Of a DNA stretch of 64,000 nucleotides, positions 8,917 through 18,945 are shown piece by piece. Numbering within the stretch: position 1 is the stretch's first letter; each line of letters opens with the position of its first letter. A program made the position numbers and the translations under genes. Where the stretch lies: positions 1 through 64,000 of the forward strand of contig CAWFAI010000009.1 of NCBI GenBank assembly GCA_963813725.1. The letters run 5' to 3'. The DNA comes from VGBV01 sp963813725 (GTDB lineage Bacteria; Actinomycetota; Thermoleophilia; Solirubrobacterales; 70-9). The notes below the pieces were generated by a model. That model saw only the letters and a program-made list of their open reading frames with translations. It ran no database searches and had not been told where the DNA came from.

Positions 8917-9872
8917 CAGATCGGCGCGCCCGCGATCAGGGCGTCGCCGCGGCCCTCGTACCTCTGTATGGGGCAGAGGGTGGTGTCGCCCTCGGGGGTG
9001 ATCGAGTAGGCGCCGAGCACCGACTTCGGTCGCTCCGCCTCCAGCACGGCGTCGGCGACCGCCCGGCGGAACTCCTCCTCGCCCTCGGCCTCGGCGACCG
9101 CCGCCAGCACCAGCTGCATCGCCTCATACCCGTAGGCCGCGTAGGGCCCGGGCTCGCGGCCGAAGCGCTTCTCGAATTCACGGGTGAACCCGCCCCCCGC
9201 AAGCCGGGGAAGCCGCTGGGGCGCAAGCGGCGCCGCGAACAGATCCCCACGCGCCGGCGTCCGCAGCGCGAACCCCCGCTCGTTGGCGACCAGCGTCGCC
9301 TCGCCCGCACCGTCCTGGGCCGGCTCCACGCCCACCTCATCCGCGTGCAGCTCGAACTCCTGTGCCGAGAGCCGGCCGAAGGGCGTGTCGCCGAGCTGGA
9401 CGCTGACGTCGCGCACTCCCCGGTCGGCCGCCCACTCGGCCACGGCCGCCAGCACCCTGCTGTCGTCGGGCACCACCCGCGCGAAGGTGACCTCGCCCGA
9501 GGGGCGGTAGCGCTCGGGGGAGTCCGGATAGCCCTCGGCCGGGCGGGTCAGGTCGACGGCGCCGGCGCCGGGCGAGACCTGGGCTATCCCGGCGTCGTTG
9601 GTGATCGGCATCGAGGCGCGCGTGGGCTGGGAGTCGAGCTCGCCGATGTAGGCGGCGGCGCTGGAATCCTGCGCCGCGCGGCGCGCGTTGCGGCCCACCG
9701 CCTGCGGGTCCCAAAAGCGCCTTGGGGACGCGTCGTCGAGCACCTCGGCCCGCACCTCCAGCCCCCCGGCGCGGCCGCCGGCCTGCTCCAGGGCGAGCCT
9801 GGCACCATCGGCGGCGTCTGTTCCCTCGGCCGCAGCGGGACCGCTCAGCGGCAGGCTGACGTAGACGGTCAC
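8904..9872 (-). CDS. Branched-chain-type ABC substrate-binding lipoprotein (periplasmic-binding fold type I)
   Basis: 322 residues from the first GTG. It reads as a LivJ-like binding protein: VYVSLPLSGPAAAEG, DAADGARLALEQAG, AAYIGELDS and GIAQVSPGAG are typical of the first lobe, and PYAAYGYEAMQLVLAAV of the second. Reading further upstream in frame gives a clear lipoprotein signal ending LASLALAGC, with the lipobox Cys at 9903-9905, but no ATG, GTG or TTG precedes it. The true start is therefore missing or altered. No permease or ATPase is nearby, so it may be an orphan binding protein or sensor component. It lies downstream of pfkA on the same strand. Confidence 0.75.
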   Translation of the reverse strand: MTVYVSLPLSGPAAAEGTDAADGARLALEQAGGRAGGLEVRAEVLDDASPRRFWDPQAVGRNARRAAQDSSAAAYIGELDSQPTRASMPITNDAGIAQVSPGAGAVDLTRPAEGYPDSPERYRPSGEVTFARVVPDDSRVLAAVAEWAADRGVRDVSVQLGDTPFGRLSAQEFELHADEVGVEPAQDGAGEATLVANERGFALRTPARGDLFAAPLAPQRLPRLAGGGFTREFEKRFGREPGPYAAYGYEAMQLVLAAVAEAEGEEEFRRAVADAVLEAERPKSVLGAYSITPEGDTTLCPIQRYEGRGDALIAGAPICPAG

Positions 9873-9984
9873 CGGGCCCTCGACGGACTCCTCGTCGCCG
9901 GCGCAGCCCGCCAGCGCGAGTGACGCCAGACCCAGCCCGATCGCGGCCCGAACCGTCGCGATCCTGCCCTTCGGGCCCGGGCGC

Positions 9985-11008
9985 CTAACCGAAGAACACC
10001 TCCGCTCCGCGGTAGAAGTCCCGGGGAACCGTCTTCAGCTCGGCGGTGGCCTCGGACAGGTCCACCAGCTCGATCTCGGTCCCGCGCAGCGCCGTCATCT
10101 TGCCCCACTCCCCCGCCTCGACGGCGTCGATCGCCGCCAGGCCGAAGCGCGTGGCGAGCACACGGTCAAAGGCGGTCGGCGTTCCGCCCCGCTGCACGTG
10201 TCCCAGGACGGTCGCCCGCGCCTCGCGGCCCGGTGCGGCCCTCGATCTCGCCCTCGAGCCAGTGGGCGATGCCGCCCAGCCGCACGTGCCCGAAGGCGTC
10301 GGTGGGCAGGTCGTCGGCTGCCGGCAGCCCGCCCTCGGGAAGGGCGCCTTCGGCCACCACCAGGATCGGCGCGTACTGCTGCTCGAACCGCCGTTCGATG
10401 TACTCGCACACGCGGTCGATGCTGAACTCCTCCTCGGGGATCAGGATCACGTTGGCCCCTCCGGCGATGCCGGCGTGAAGCGCTATCCAGCCGGCGTGGC
10501 GGCCCATCACCTCCACGATCAGCACGCGGTGGTGGCTCTCGGCGGTGGTGTGCAGGCGGTCGATCGCCTCCATCGCGATGTTGACGGCGGTGTCGAAGCC
10601 GAAGGTGTAGTCGGTGGCGCCGAGGTCGTTGTCGATCGTCTTCGGCACCCCGACCATCCGCACCTCCGAGGCGAGCTGCGTGGCGACGCCGAGGGTGTCC
10701 TCGCCCCCGATCGCGATCAGGGCCTCGACTCCGTCTGCCGCGAGGTTCTCTACGACCTTGGCCGAGCCGCCGTCGGCCTTCAGCGGGTTGGTGCGCGACG
10801 ACCCGAGGATCGTCCCCCCGCGCGGCAGGATCCCCCGCACCTCGGGCACCCCGAGCGGCCGGCTCTCGCGCTCCAGCGGGCCCCGCCAGCCGTCTCGGTA
10901 GCCCACGAACTCGTGCTCGTAGACGCCCGCCCCCTTGCGCACGATCGCGCGGATCACTGCGTTGAGGCCGGGACAATCTCCTCCACCGGTGAGCACTCCG
11001 ATGCGCAT
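9985..11008 (-). CDS. pfkA: 6-phosphofructokinase, probably PPi-dependent (frameshifted)
   Basis: The N-terminal part (11008 to about 10230) reads MRIGVLTGGGDCPGLNAVIR, GSSRTNPLK, AIGGEDTLGVA, PKTIDNDLG and EVMGRHAGWIALHAG. The last about 70 residues (HVQRGGTPTAFDRVLATRFG ... VFFG) continue in another frame, so one extra base lies near 10229. In E. coli numbering, GGED puts Asp at position 104 and PKTIDND puts Lys at 124, the combination associated with pyrophosphate-dependent enzymes; ATP-dependent enzymes have Gly104. It catalyses fructose 6-phosphate to fructose 1,6-bisphosphate, reversibly if PPi-linked. The frameshift is probably an assembly error because both halves are well conserved. 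Confidence 0.85.
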
Positions 11009-11047
11009 CGGCTCAGAAGCTATCGAGGACGGCGCCGCCGCCCGTCG

Positions 11048-11212
11048 TCAGGGTCGGGTGGCCCAGTCGATGATCGGCTTCGAGTACTTCAGGAAGGCGC
11101 CGGTGAAGACCCCGCCCAGGAAGAGGATCGCGCAGACGGGGCCGGCCACGTTGGCCGCGTAGCCGAGCACCATCGCGCAGGCGCCGAGCACGGTGAAGAC
11201 GAGCAACAGCAT
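11048..11212 (-). CDS. Small two-helix membrane protein
   Basis: 54 residues starting MLLLVFTVLGACAMVLGYAA. Two hydrophobic segments (about 2-21 and 26-44) are joined by a short turn, with a KYSKPIIDW tail. No family is recognised. The start at 11212 is preferred because upstream in-frame sequence is Arg/Ser-rich and overlaps ridA. It lies 13 bases downstream of the ridA stop on the same strand, so it may ride on the ilvA-ridA transcript. Confidence 0.55.
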   Translation of the reverse strand: MLLLVFTVLGACAMVLGYAANVAGPVCAILFLGGVFTGAFLKYSKPIIDWATRP

Positions 11213-11225
11213 CGCGCCGGGAAAT

Positions 11226-11612
11226 CTACCCCAGGGCGACGATCGCGTCGATCTCGACCAGCGCTCCCTTGGGCAGCGCGGCAACCCCGACCGCAGCCCG
11301 TGCGGGCGGGTCCTCGGCGAAGAACTCGGCGTATGCCTCGTTGATCTCGGCGAACTTCTCGAGCTGGGTGGTGAAGATCGTCAGCCGGACCGCGCTCTGA
11401 AGCTGGGTGCCCGCAGCGTCGCAGACCGCCTCCAGGTTCTTCAGGCACTGGGTCGCCTGCTCTGCCGGGGTCTCGCCCACCATCTCGCCCGAGCCGGGGT
11501 CCAGAGGCACCTGCCCCGAGCAGAACAGCAGGCCCCCCGAGGCGACCGCGTGGTTGTAGGGCCCGATCGCCTCGGGCGCCCCCTCTGCCGTGACGGTCTT
11601 GCGGTCGCTCAT
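11226..11612 (-). CDS. RidA family enamine/imine deaminase
   Basis: 128 residues of the YjgF/YER057c/UK114 family. Recognisable parts are EAIGPYNHAVASGGLLFCSGQ, VRLTIFTTQLEKFAEINEAY, and the C-terminal region PPARAAVGVAALPKGALVEID. The Arg of ARAAVG is the conserved residue that binds the substrate carboxylate, and the Glu of VEID is also conserved. RidA hydrolyses the 2-aminoacrylate and related enamines released by threonine/serine dehydratases. Its ATG overlaps the ilvA stop (ATGA), so production is coupled to the enzyme that makes its substrate. Confidence 0.93.
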   Translation of the reverse strand: MSDRKTVTAEGAPEAIGPYNHAVASGGLLFCSGQVPLDPGSGEMVGETPAEQATQCLKNLEAVCDAAGTQLQSAVRLTIFTTQLEKFAEINEAYAEFFAEDPPARAAVGVAALPKGALVEIDAIVALG

Positions 11613-12844
11613 CCATCGCTCCTCTCGCTCGTGTGTTGTCGGGTGACCGCGTAGCCGTGGTCGCCGAGGTCGTCGATCACCTGGCCGGTGTGCTCGGGGT
11701 CCCGGGTGTCCAGGATCAGCTCCACACCGGTCTCGGCCACGTGCAGGTCGACGACCTCGCGCACGTGCCTGACGTCCACGACGCTGGCGCCGGTGGCGCC
11801 GACCGCCTCCAACAGCCGGGCCAGTGAGCCGGGCCTGTCGGAGATCGTCGTGAAGAGGACGCAGCCGCGGCCGTGCCGCGAGCCGCTGCGCCGCGCGATC
11901 GCGGCCAGCAGGCTCTCGTCCACGTTTCCGCCCGAGAGCACGATCGCGGTGACGCCCTCGGCCGCCGGCCGCTCGTAGCCGGCGGCGAGCGCGGCCACCC
12001 CCACGGCTCCGGCCCCTTCGACCACCAGCTTCGCCTCGCCCAGCAGCTCGGCCATGGCGTCGCCGACCTCGTCGTCCGAGACGACGGCGATCTCGTCGAG
12101 GTAGCGCTCGATCAGCGGCATCGTCACATCGCCCGGCCGCTTCACCGCGATCCCGTCGGCGACGGTGGCAATCGGCTTCACGGTCACCGGCTCGCCCTTC
12201 TCCAGCGATGCTGGGTAGGACGCGCAAGCCTCGACCTGGACCCCGATGATCTCGACGTCGGGCCGCTCGGATTTGACCGCGATCGCGACGCCGCTGGCGA
12301 GGCCCCCGCCGCCCAGGGGGACCAGCACCTTTGCCAGGTCGGGCACATCCTCGAGCAGCTCCAGTCCGATTCCCGCCTGGCCCGTGACCACACTGGGGTC
12401 GTCGAAGGGATGCACCAGCGTCAGCCCGTCTTCCTCGGCGCGTTCCTTCGCGAGCTCGACGCAGTCGTCCACGGTGCCCTTGCAGCGGGTCAGGTCGGCT
12501 CCCAGGCGGGCGGCGGGCTCGGTCTTGGAGATCGGCGCGTCCTCGGGGACGAACAGCTCGCAGGGGATGCCACGCCGCTTCGCCGCCCAGGCCAGAGCGC
12601 GGCCGTGGTTCCCCGCGGTCCCCGCGACCACGCCGCGGGCGCATTTGTCGCCGAGCGAGGCGAGCTTGACGCTGACCCCCCTTGCCTTGAACGAACCGGT
12701 CTGTTGGAGGTTCTCGGCCTTCAGCGCGATCCGGCCGCCGAGCATCTCGTCGATCGCCGGCAGGCTCAGGGTCGGGGTGCGGATCACGTCGCCGGCGATG
12801 GCGGCGTGGGCTGCCGCGATCTCATCCCCCCTGATCTCCCTCAT
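11609..12844 (-). CDS. ilvA: Threonine ammonia-lyase with C-terminal ACT domain
   Basis: About 411 residues from the ATG at 12844; an alternative ATG at 12877 would overlap trpA by 20 bases. PLP enzyme of the fold-type II family: SFKARG carries the Schiff-base lysine (about Lys53), AGNHGRALAWAA is the substrate/PLP loop and VPLGGGGLASG the phosphate-binding glycine loop. Residues about 330-405 form one ACT-like domain (TTISDRPGSLARLLEAVG), as in the shorter dehydratases of the IlvA/TdcB type, so feedback by isoleucine or valine is possible but not shown. Converts threonine to 2-oxobutanoate. Lies 13 bases after trpA. Confidence 0.92.
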   Translation of the reverse strand: MREIRGDEIAAAHAAIAGDVIRTPTLSLPAIDEMLGGRIALKAENLQQTGSFKARGVSVKLASLGDKCARGVVAGTAGNHGRALAWAAKRRGIPCELFVPEDAPISKTEPAARLGADLTRCKGTVDDCVELAKERAEEDGLTLVHPFDDPSVVTGQAGIGLELLEDVPDLAKVLVPLGGGGLASGVAIAVKSERPDVEIIGVQVEACASYPASLEKGEPVTVKPIATVADGIAVKRPGDVTMPLIERYLDEIAVVSDDEVGDAMAELLGEAKLVVEGAGAVGVAALAAGYERPAAEGVTAIVLSGGNVDESLLAAIARRSGSRHGRGCVLFTTISDRPGSLARLLEAVGATGASVVDVRHVREVVDLHVAETGVELILDTRDPEHTGQVIDDLGDHGYAVTRQHTSERSDG

Positions 12845-12857
12845 CTCGGCCACGTCC

Positions 12858-13698
12858 TCAGCCCTTGGCCAGGGCACCTTGCGCCTCGCTCAGGAACTCC
12901 CCGACCGCGGCGGCGGCGGCTTCAGCGTCCGGCGCGTCGTCGACCGCGCGAACCAGCCGGCTGCCCACGATCACCCCGTCGGCCTCGGCGCCGACGGCGG
13001 CCACCTGCTCAGGCGTCGAGATGCCGAACCCGACCGCGACGGGCACCCGGGACTCGTCCTTCGCCGCGGCGATCAACCCCGACAGCTCGGGCGGCAGGCC
13101 CTCCCGCTCGCCGGTGACCCCGACCGTGGAGACGAGGTAGACGAAGCCCTGGGCGCCCGCGCAGATCTCGCGCCGCCGTTCCGCGGCGGTGGTGGGAGCG
13201 ATCAGCGGCACCAGGGCCAGTCCCGCTGCCGCGAACGCCTCGCGGATGCCATCGCCCTCGCCCAGCGGCAGGTCGGGGACGATCGCGCCCGCCGCTCCGG
13301 CGTCGGCCAAACGAGCGGCGTACTGCGTCTCTCCCGTCGCCAGGATCATGTTCGTGTAGCCCATCGCGACGACGGGGACCTCCCCGGCGACCTCGGCGCA
13401 CGCCTCCAGCGCCGTCTCGAGCGTCGCACCGGCCTCGAGCGCAGCGGTGGCCGCGGCGTGGATCACCGGCCCGTCGGCGAGCGGGTCGGAGAACGGGATG
13501 CCCAGCTCGATCAGGTCGGCGCCGCCGTCGGCGTAGGCGCGCGCGACGCGCCGCGAGGTGGCCGCATCGGGGAAGCCGCCCATCATGTAGGGCATCAGGG
13601 CCGCGCGGCCCTGCTCGCGCGCGCCGGCGAAGGCGTCCGCGATCCGGTCGCCAGCCGCCCCCGGACGCGAAGCCGAGGAGGCGGCGTGTGATGTGACC

Positions 13699-13709
<11 letters not shown>
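12858..13709 (-). CDS. trpA: Tryptophan synthase alpha chain
   Basis: 283 residues starting MAPEVTSHAAS at the ATG that overlaps the trpB stop by 11 bases; longer upstream frames are out of place inside trpB. A short Ala/Ser-rich lead comes before DRIADAFAGAREQGRAALMPY. The catalytic Glu and Asp are in LIELGIPFSDPLADGP. Phosphate-binding loops GFVYLVSTVGVTG, VAVGFGISTPEQV and GVIVGSRLV are intact. It cleaves indole-3-glycerol phosphate to indole and glyceraldehyde 3-phosphate, passing indole to TrpB. Confidence 0.96.
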
Positions 13710-14882
<1,173 letters not shown>

Positions 14883-14886
<4 letters not shown>

Positions 14887-15551
14887 GATGCGCCCGCCCG
14901 CGTCGGCGGTTGCGCTTCGGAGGCCCCCATGCCCGACCCGGCGGCCGCGAGGAACGCCTGGACCTTGGCCGGGTCCTTGCGGCCGGGCTCGGCCTCGACG
15001 CCGGTGACGACGTCGACCGCGTAGGGGTGGACCGCCCCGATCGCCTCGGCGACGTTCTCGGGCGTCAGTCCGCCGGCCAGCGCCATCGGCACCTGCGAGC
15101 GGCGCTGGGCCACCAGATCCCAGTCGAAGCTGGCGCCGGTGCCGCCGTGCAGGCCCTTGCGGTAGGTGTCGAACAGATGCAGGTCGGTGCGGAAGGCCTC
15201 GGCCGCCCGCACGTCGGCGGCGCTGCGGACCCGAAACGCCTTCATCACCCTGGCGCCCGTGCGCCGCGCTGCCTCGGCGCAGTACGAGGGCCCCTCCTCG
15301 CCGTGGAGCTGGAGCAGGGTCAGCTGCTCGCGCTCAGCGGCCCGCACGACATCGTCGATCGGTGCGTTGACGAAGACGCCGGCGACCTCGCAGCGGCGCT
15401 TCAATGCCGCGCCGATCTGCTCGGCGACGCCGGGATCGACGAATCGAGGGCTTTCGGCGTGGTGAATCAGCCCGATCGCCCAGGCGCCGAGCGACGCCGC
15501 GTGCTCGGCGTCCTCGAGGTTCGTCATGCCGCAGATCTTCACCTTCGTCAT
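14883..15551 (-). CDS. trpF: Phosphoribosylanthranilate isomerase
   Basis: 222-residue TIM barrel. The general base is Cys7 in VKICGMTNLEDAEHA. The general acid is the Asp of FDTYRKGLHGGTGASFDWDL. The phosphate-binding sites are MALAGGLTPENVAEAI and DVVTGVEAEPGRKD. The tail beyond about residue 205 is Ala/Gly-rich. First gene of the trpFBA-ilvA-ridA run. It diverges from the cyclopropane synthase with only 37 bases between starts, so the two promoters must overlap. Confidence 0.95.
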
Positions 15552-15576
15552 CGCTCACAAGGGTCGCAGAAGCAAA

Positions 15577-15582
15577 TAGTCT
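15577..15582 (+). promoter_or_regulatory. Putative -10 box for cyclopropane synthase
   Basis: TAGTCT six bases upstream of the GTG at 15589, with no Shine-Dalgarno sequence. Supports that GTG as a leaderless start. It sits in the 37-base divergent gap shared with trpF. Confidence 0.4.
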
Positions 15583-15588
15583 GGGCGA

Positions 15589-16842
15589 GTGAAGCCGACC
15601 CGGAACCCATCGTGGCGGGCTTCCAGGCGCATCGCCTTCGGCGCCCTCTCACGCATGCGGGGCGGCCGGCTGGAGCTGATCGAGCCCGACGGCCGGCGCT
15701 TCGCCTTCGGCGATCAGGGTGCCGAGCTGGGCGCGACCGTCGAGGTCAACTCCCTCCGCTTCTATCGCGCCATGCTCGGCGGCAGCGTCGGCATGGGCGA
15801 GGCCTACCGCGACGGCGTCTGGGACTGCGACGACCCAGTGGCCCTGGCGCGGATCGCATGCCGCAACCTGCCGCCGCTGGACGCCTGGCGCCGGCGATTT
15901 CAGCCGCTTCTGAAGCCGCTGCAGAAGACGCTTTGGCGCGTCCCCCGAAACAGCAAGGCGAACGCGCGGGGGCACATCTCCGCCCACTACGACCTGGGCA
16001 ACGACCTGTTCGCGCTCTACCTGGACGAGTCGATGATGTATTCGAGCGCCTGGTTTCCCACGCCCGAGGCCAGCCTGGGCGAGGCCCAGCAGGCCCGGCT
16101 GGAACGCATCTGCCGCGCGCTGGAGCTGGGGCCCGACGACCACCTGCTGGAGATCGGCACCGGCTGGGGTGGCCTGGCCGCCTACGCCGCCTCGCGCCAC
16201 GGCTGCCGGGTGACGACGACCACGATCTCGCGCGAGCAGCGCGAGGGTGCGCTGCGCCGCATCGCCGACGTGGGCGTGGAGGACCGGGTCACCGTGCTGC
16301 TGGAGGACTACCGCGACCTGCGCGGCCGCTACGACAAGCTCGTCTCGATCGAGATGATCGAGGCGGTCGGCTGGCAGTACTTCGACGAGTTCTTCGCCCG
16401 CTGCTCGGAGCTGCTCACCCCCGACGGCCTCCTCTTTCTGCAGGCGATCGTGATCGACGACCGCCTCTACGAGCAGGAGAAGGCGTCACGCAGCTTCTCC
16501 AACGCCCTCATCTTCCCCGGCGGCTGTCTGCCCTCCGTCGAGGTGATCCAGCGGGCCACCGCCACCCAGACCGATCTCAGCATCGTCTGGCTCGAGGACA
16601 TCAGCGCCCACTACGCCGAAACCCTGCGCCACTGGCACCAGCGCTTCGTCGCCAACTCCGACCTGGCCGCCGAACTGGGCTACGACGAGCCGTTCCGCCG
16701 CCTCTGGGCCCTGTGGCTGGCGATGAGCGAGGCGGGCTTCCGCGAGCGCCGAATCCGCGACGTGCAGATGGTCTTCTCGAAGCCGGGCCGGACCCCCTCG
16801 CTGGAGGAATCCCGCCCGCTCGCGGACACGCTGGCCGACTAG
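15589..16842 (+). CDS. Cyclopropane-fatty-acyl-phospholipid synthase family methyltransferase
   Basis: 417 residues from a GTG. The N-terminal about 110 residues are the lipid-binding part of the CFA family. ISAHYDLGNDLFALYLDESM and MYSSAWF are family signatures. The SAM-binding motif I is LEIGTGWGGLAAYAA (about 185-199) and the later VSIEMIEAVGWQYFDEFF matches the active-site region. It transfers a methylene or methyl group from SAM to unsaturated acyl chains of phospholipids; whether the product is a cyclopropane or a branched methyl chain cannot be told by eye. Divergent from trpF and convergent with the HtrA gene. Confidence 0.9.
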   Translation: MKPTRNPSWRASRRIAFGALSRMRGGRLELIEPDGRRFAFGDQGAELGATVEVNSLRFYRAMLGGSVGMGEAYRDGVWDCDDPVALARIACRNLPPLDAWRRRFQPLLKPLQKTLWRVPRNSKANARGHISAHYDLGNDLFALYLDESMMYSSAWFPTPEASLGEAQQARLERICRALELGPDDHLLEIGTGWGGLAAYAASRHGCRVTTTTISREQREGALRRIADVGVEDRVTVLLEDYRDLRGRYDKLVSIEMIEAVGWQYFDEFFARCSELLTPDGLLFLQAIVIDDRLYEQEKASRSFSNALIFPGGCLPSVEVIQRATATQTDLSIVWLEDISAHYAETLRHWHQRFVANSDLAAELGYDEPFRRLWALWLAMSEAGFRERRIRDVQMVFSKPGRTPSLEESRPLADTLAD

Positions 16843-16878
16843 GAAGCGGCTGGGGAAGGCGAGGGTGCTGCCGAGCGG

Positions 16879-18036
16879 CTACTGGGGGGCGGCGGTGTCG
16901 GCGATCTCGTTGGGGCGGTCGCCCAGGGTGACGGTGACCTCGCGGCTCTCGCCGTCGCGTACGACCGTCAGCTGCAGCTCCTCGCCGGGCTGGCGGGAGT
17001 TGACGGCGGTGATGACCTCCTCCATGCCGGTGACCGGCTCGCCGTCGAGCTCGGTGATGATGTCGCCGCCCGTCGGGAGGGTCTGGCCGTCGACCGTGGT
17101 CTGGCCGGTGGCGCCGCGGATCCCGGCCTCGTCGGCGGGGCCGCCGTCGTAGGCGCGCTCGACGAGCACTCCGCTCTGGGTGGGCAGCTCCAGCGCCTCG
17201 GCCCCGTCGGCGGTCAGGTCGCCGCCGCTGATGCCCAGGTAGGCGCGCTCGACCGAGCCGTCCTCGAGCAACTGCTCGGCGACGTCCTGGGCGGTCTCGA
17301 TCGGGACGGCGAAGGCGACGCCCTCGTTGCCGCCGCCGTTGGTGGCGATCTGGGAATTGATGCCGATCACGCGGCCCGAGCCGTCCAGCAGTGGGCCGCC
17401 GGAGTTGCCCGGATTGACCGCGGCGTCCGTCTGGAGCACGTCGCTGATCGAGAAGCCGTTGGGTGCCTGGATCTGGCGGGCCTTGGCCGAGACGATGCCG
17501 CTGGTGACGGTGCGGTCCAGGCCGAAGGGGTTGCCGATCGCGACGACGGGATCGCCGACCTCGACCTGGGTCGAGTCGCCCATCTCCAGCGCGGTCAGGT
17601 CGTTGTCCTCCTCCACGTCGAGCAGCGCCACGTCCGACGAGGGATCCATGCCGACCAGCTCGGCGCTGCGACTCTGGCCGTCGTCGCCGATCTTCACGTC
17701 GATCTCGTCGGCGCCCTCGACCACGTGGGCGTTGGTGAGGATGCTGCCCTCGTCGTCGATGACGAAGCCGGCGCCGGTCGCGGCGCCCGTGCCCTGCTTG
17801 GCCTGGATGAAGACGACTCCGTCGGAGTCGCGCTCGTAGATCTCGTTCACGGTCAGGCCCTTGCCGTCGCCGTCGTTTGCCGGTCGCGCCAGCGGCGACG
17901 CTCCGCCCTCGGCGACGGCCTCGCCACCGGCGTCAATCCAGCCGGCCTCGATCGCGATCAGCCCCGCGACCGCGACGACGAGCCCGCCGCCGACGGCGGA
18001 CGCAAACGGAGAGGAGAGCAATGCCCTGCGCTTCAC
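16879..18036 (-). CDS. HtrA/DegP-type membrane-anchored serine protease with PDZ
   Basis: 385 residues. One membrane segment (about 14-32) follows a short basic N-terminus, placing the protease outside the membrane. The trypsin-like domain (about 70-270) has the full triad: His104 in LTNAHVVEG, Asp135 in PSSDVALLDV and Ser212 in NPGNSGGP. A C-terminal PDZ domain (about 285-375) reads YLGISGGDL, GVLVERAYDGGPADEAG and GGDIITELDG. Envelope quality control is the expected role. It lies on the same strand as trpC, 89 bases behind its stop, and converges on the CFA synthase. Confidence 0.93.
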   Translation of the reverse strand: MKRRALLSSPFASAVGGGLVVAVAGLIAIEAGWIDAGGEAVAEGGASPLARPANDGDGKGLTVNEIYERDSDGVVFIQAKQGTGAATGAGFVIDDEGSILTNAHVVEGADEIDVKIGDDGQSRSAELVGMDPSSDVALLDVEEDNDLTALEMGDSTQVEVGDPVVAIGNPFGLDRTVTSGIVSAKARQIQAPNGFSISDVLQTDAAVNPGNSGGPLLDGSGRVIGINSQIATNGGGNEGVAFAVPIETAQDVAEQLLEDGSVERAYLGISGGDLTADGAEALELPTQSGVLVERAYDGGPADEAGIRGATGQTTVDGQTLPTGGDIITELDGEPVTGMEEVITAVNSRQPGEELQLTVVRDGESREVTVTLGDRPNEIADTAAPQ

Positions 18037-18125
18037 GGAACAGAGTCTGCGGCGGCCCCCTCAACCCGCCCTAAGCCGCAGCTGAGAATCGCCTAAGAGC
18101 TTCGGCCGGATCCGGGGCCGGTCAT

Positions 18126-18932
18126 CTAGGGGAGCAGGTGCTCGCGGGTGGACTCCTCGTCGGCCGTGAGCTCGCGGACCTTGGCCTCGGGGTCCTCGGC
18201 GCGCATCAGCGCCTCGCCGATCAGGGCGGCGTCGACGCCCATCTCCTCCAGCTCCTCCAGGGTCGCGCGTTCGGAGATGCCGCTCTCGGCCACGACGGTG
18301 GCGCCGGCCGGGATGTCGGCCATCAGCTCACCTGTCGTCCCCACGTCCACGCTGAAGTCGTCGAGGTTGCGGTTGTTGATCCCGATCACCTCGGCGTCGG
18401 CCTTCAGCGCTCGCTCCAACTCCTCCTCGTTGTGAACCTCGACCACGCAATCCAGGTCCAAGTCCCGCGCCGCGGCGTGCAGCGCCGCGAGCGGCTCGTC
18501 CTCCAGCGCGGCGACGATCAGCAGCACCGCGTCGGCGCCGCTGACCGCGGCCTCGTACAGCTGATAGGCGTCGACGACGAAGTCCTTCTGCAGGATCGGC
18601 AGCTCAGAGGCCGCGCGGGCGGCGCGCAGGTCGGCGAGCCCGCCCCCGAAGTGCGGCTCGTCGGTCAGCACCGACAGTGCCGCAGCGCCTCCGGCCTCGT
18701 AGGCGCCGACGATCTCCTCCACCGTCGCACCGGGGCGGATCTCGCCCGCGCTCGGTGAGCGTCGCTTGAACTCGGCGATCAGCGAGAGGCCGGGCCGGGT
18801 GAGCGCCTCGCTGAACGGGCGGGCGTCGGTCCGCTCGCCGAGCTGCTGCTCGAGCTGGTCGATCGTGACCTCGGAGCTGCGCCCGCGCACGCCCTCGCGG
18901 GCGGCGGCGGTCAGCTGTTCCATCATTCCCAT
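18126..18932 (-). CDS. trpC: Indole-3-glycerol-phosphate synthase
   Basis: 268-residue TIM barrel. Key parts are LIAEFKRRSPSAGEI (catalytic Lys), LSVLTDEPHFGG, ILQKDFVVDAYQLYEA (second catalytic Lys), CVVEVHNEEELERAL (catalytic Glu), IGINNRNLDDFSVD and VVAESGISERATLEEL. It closes carboxyphenylaminodeoxyribulose phosphate to indole-3-glycerol phosphate. The start MGMMEQL has two possible Met codons nine bases apart. Thirteen bases follow the trpD stop. Confidence 0.96.
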   Translation of the reverse strand: MGMMEQLTAAAREGVRGRSSEVTIDQLEQQLGERTDARPFSEALTRPGLSLIAEFKRRSPSAGEIRPGATVEEIVGAYEAGGAAALSVLTDEPHFGGGLADLRAARAASELPILQKDFVVDAYQLYEAAVSGADAVLLIVAALEDEPLAALHAAARDLDLDCVVEVHNEEELERALKADAEVIGINNRNLDDFSVDVGTTGELMADIPAGATVVAESGISERATLEELEEMGVDAALIGEALMRAEDPEAKVRELTADEESTREHLLP

Positions 18933-18945
18933 TCGCCGAGTGACC

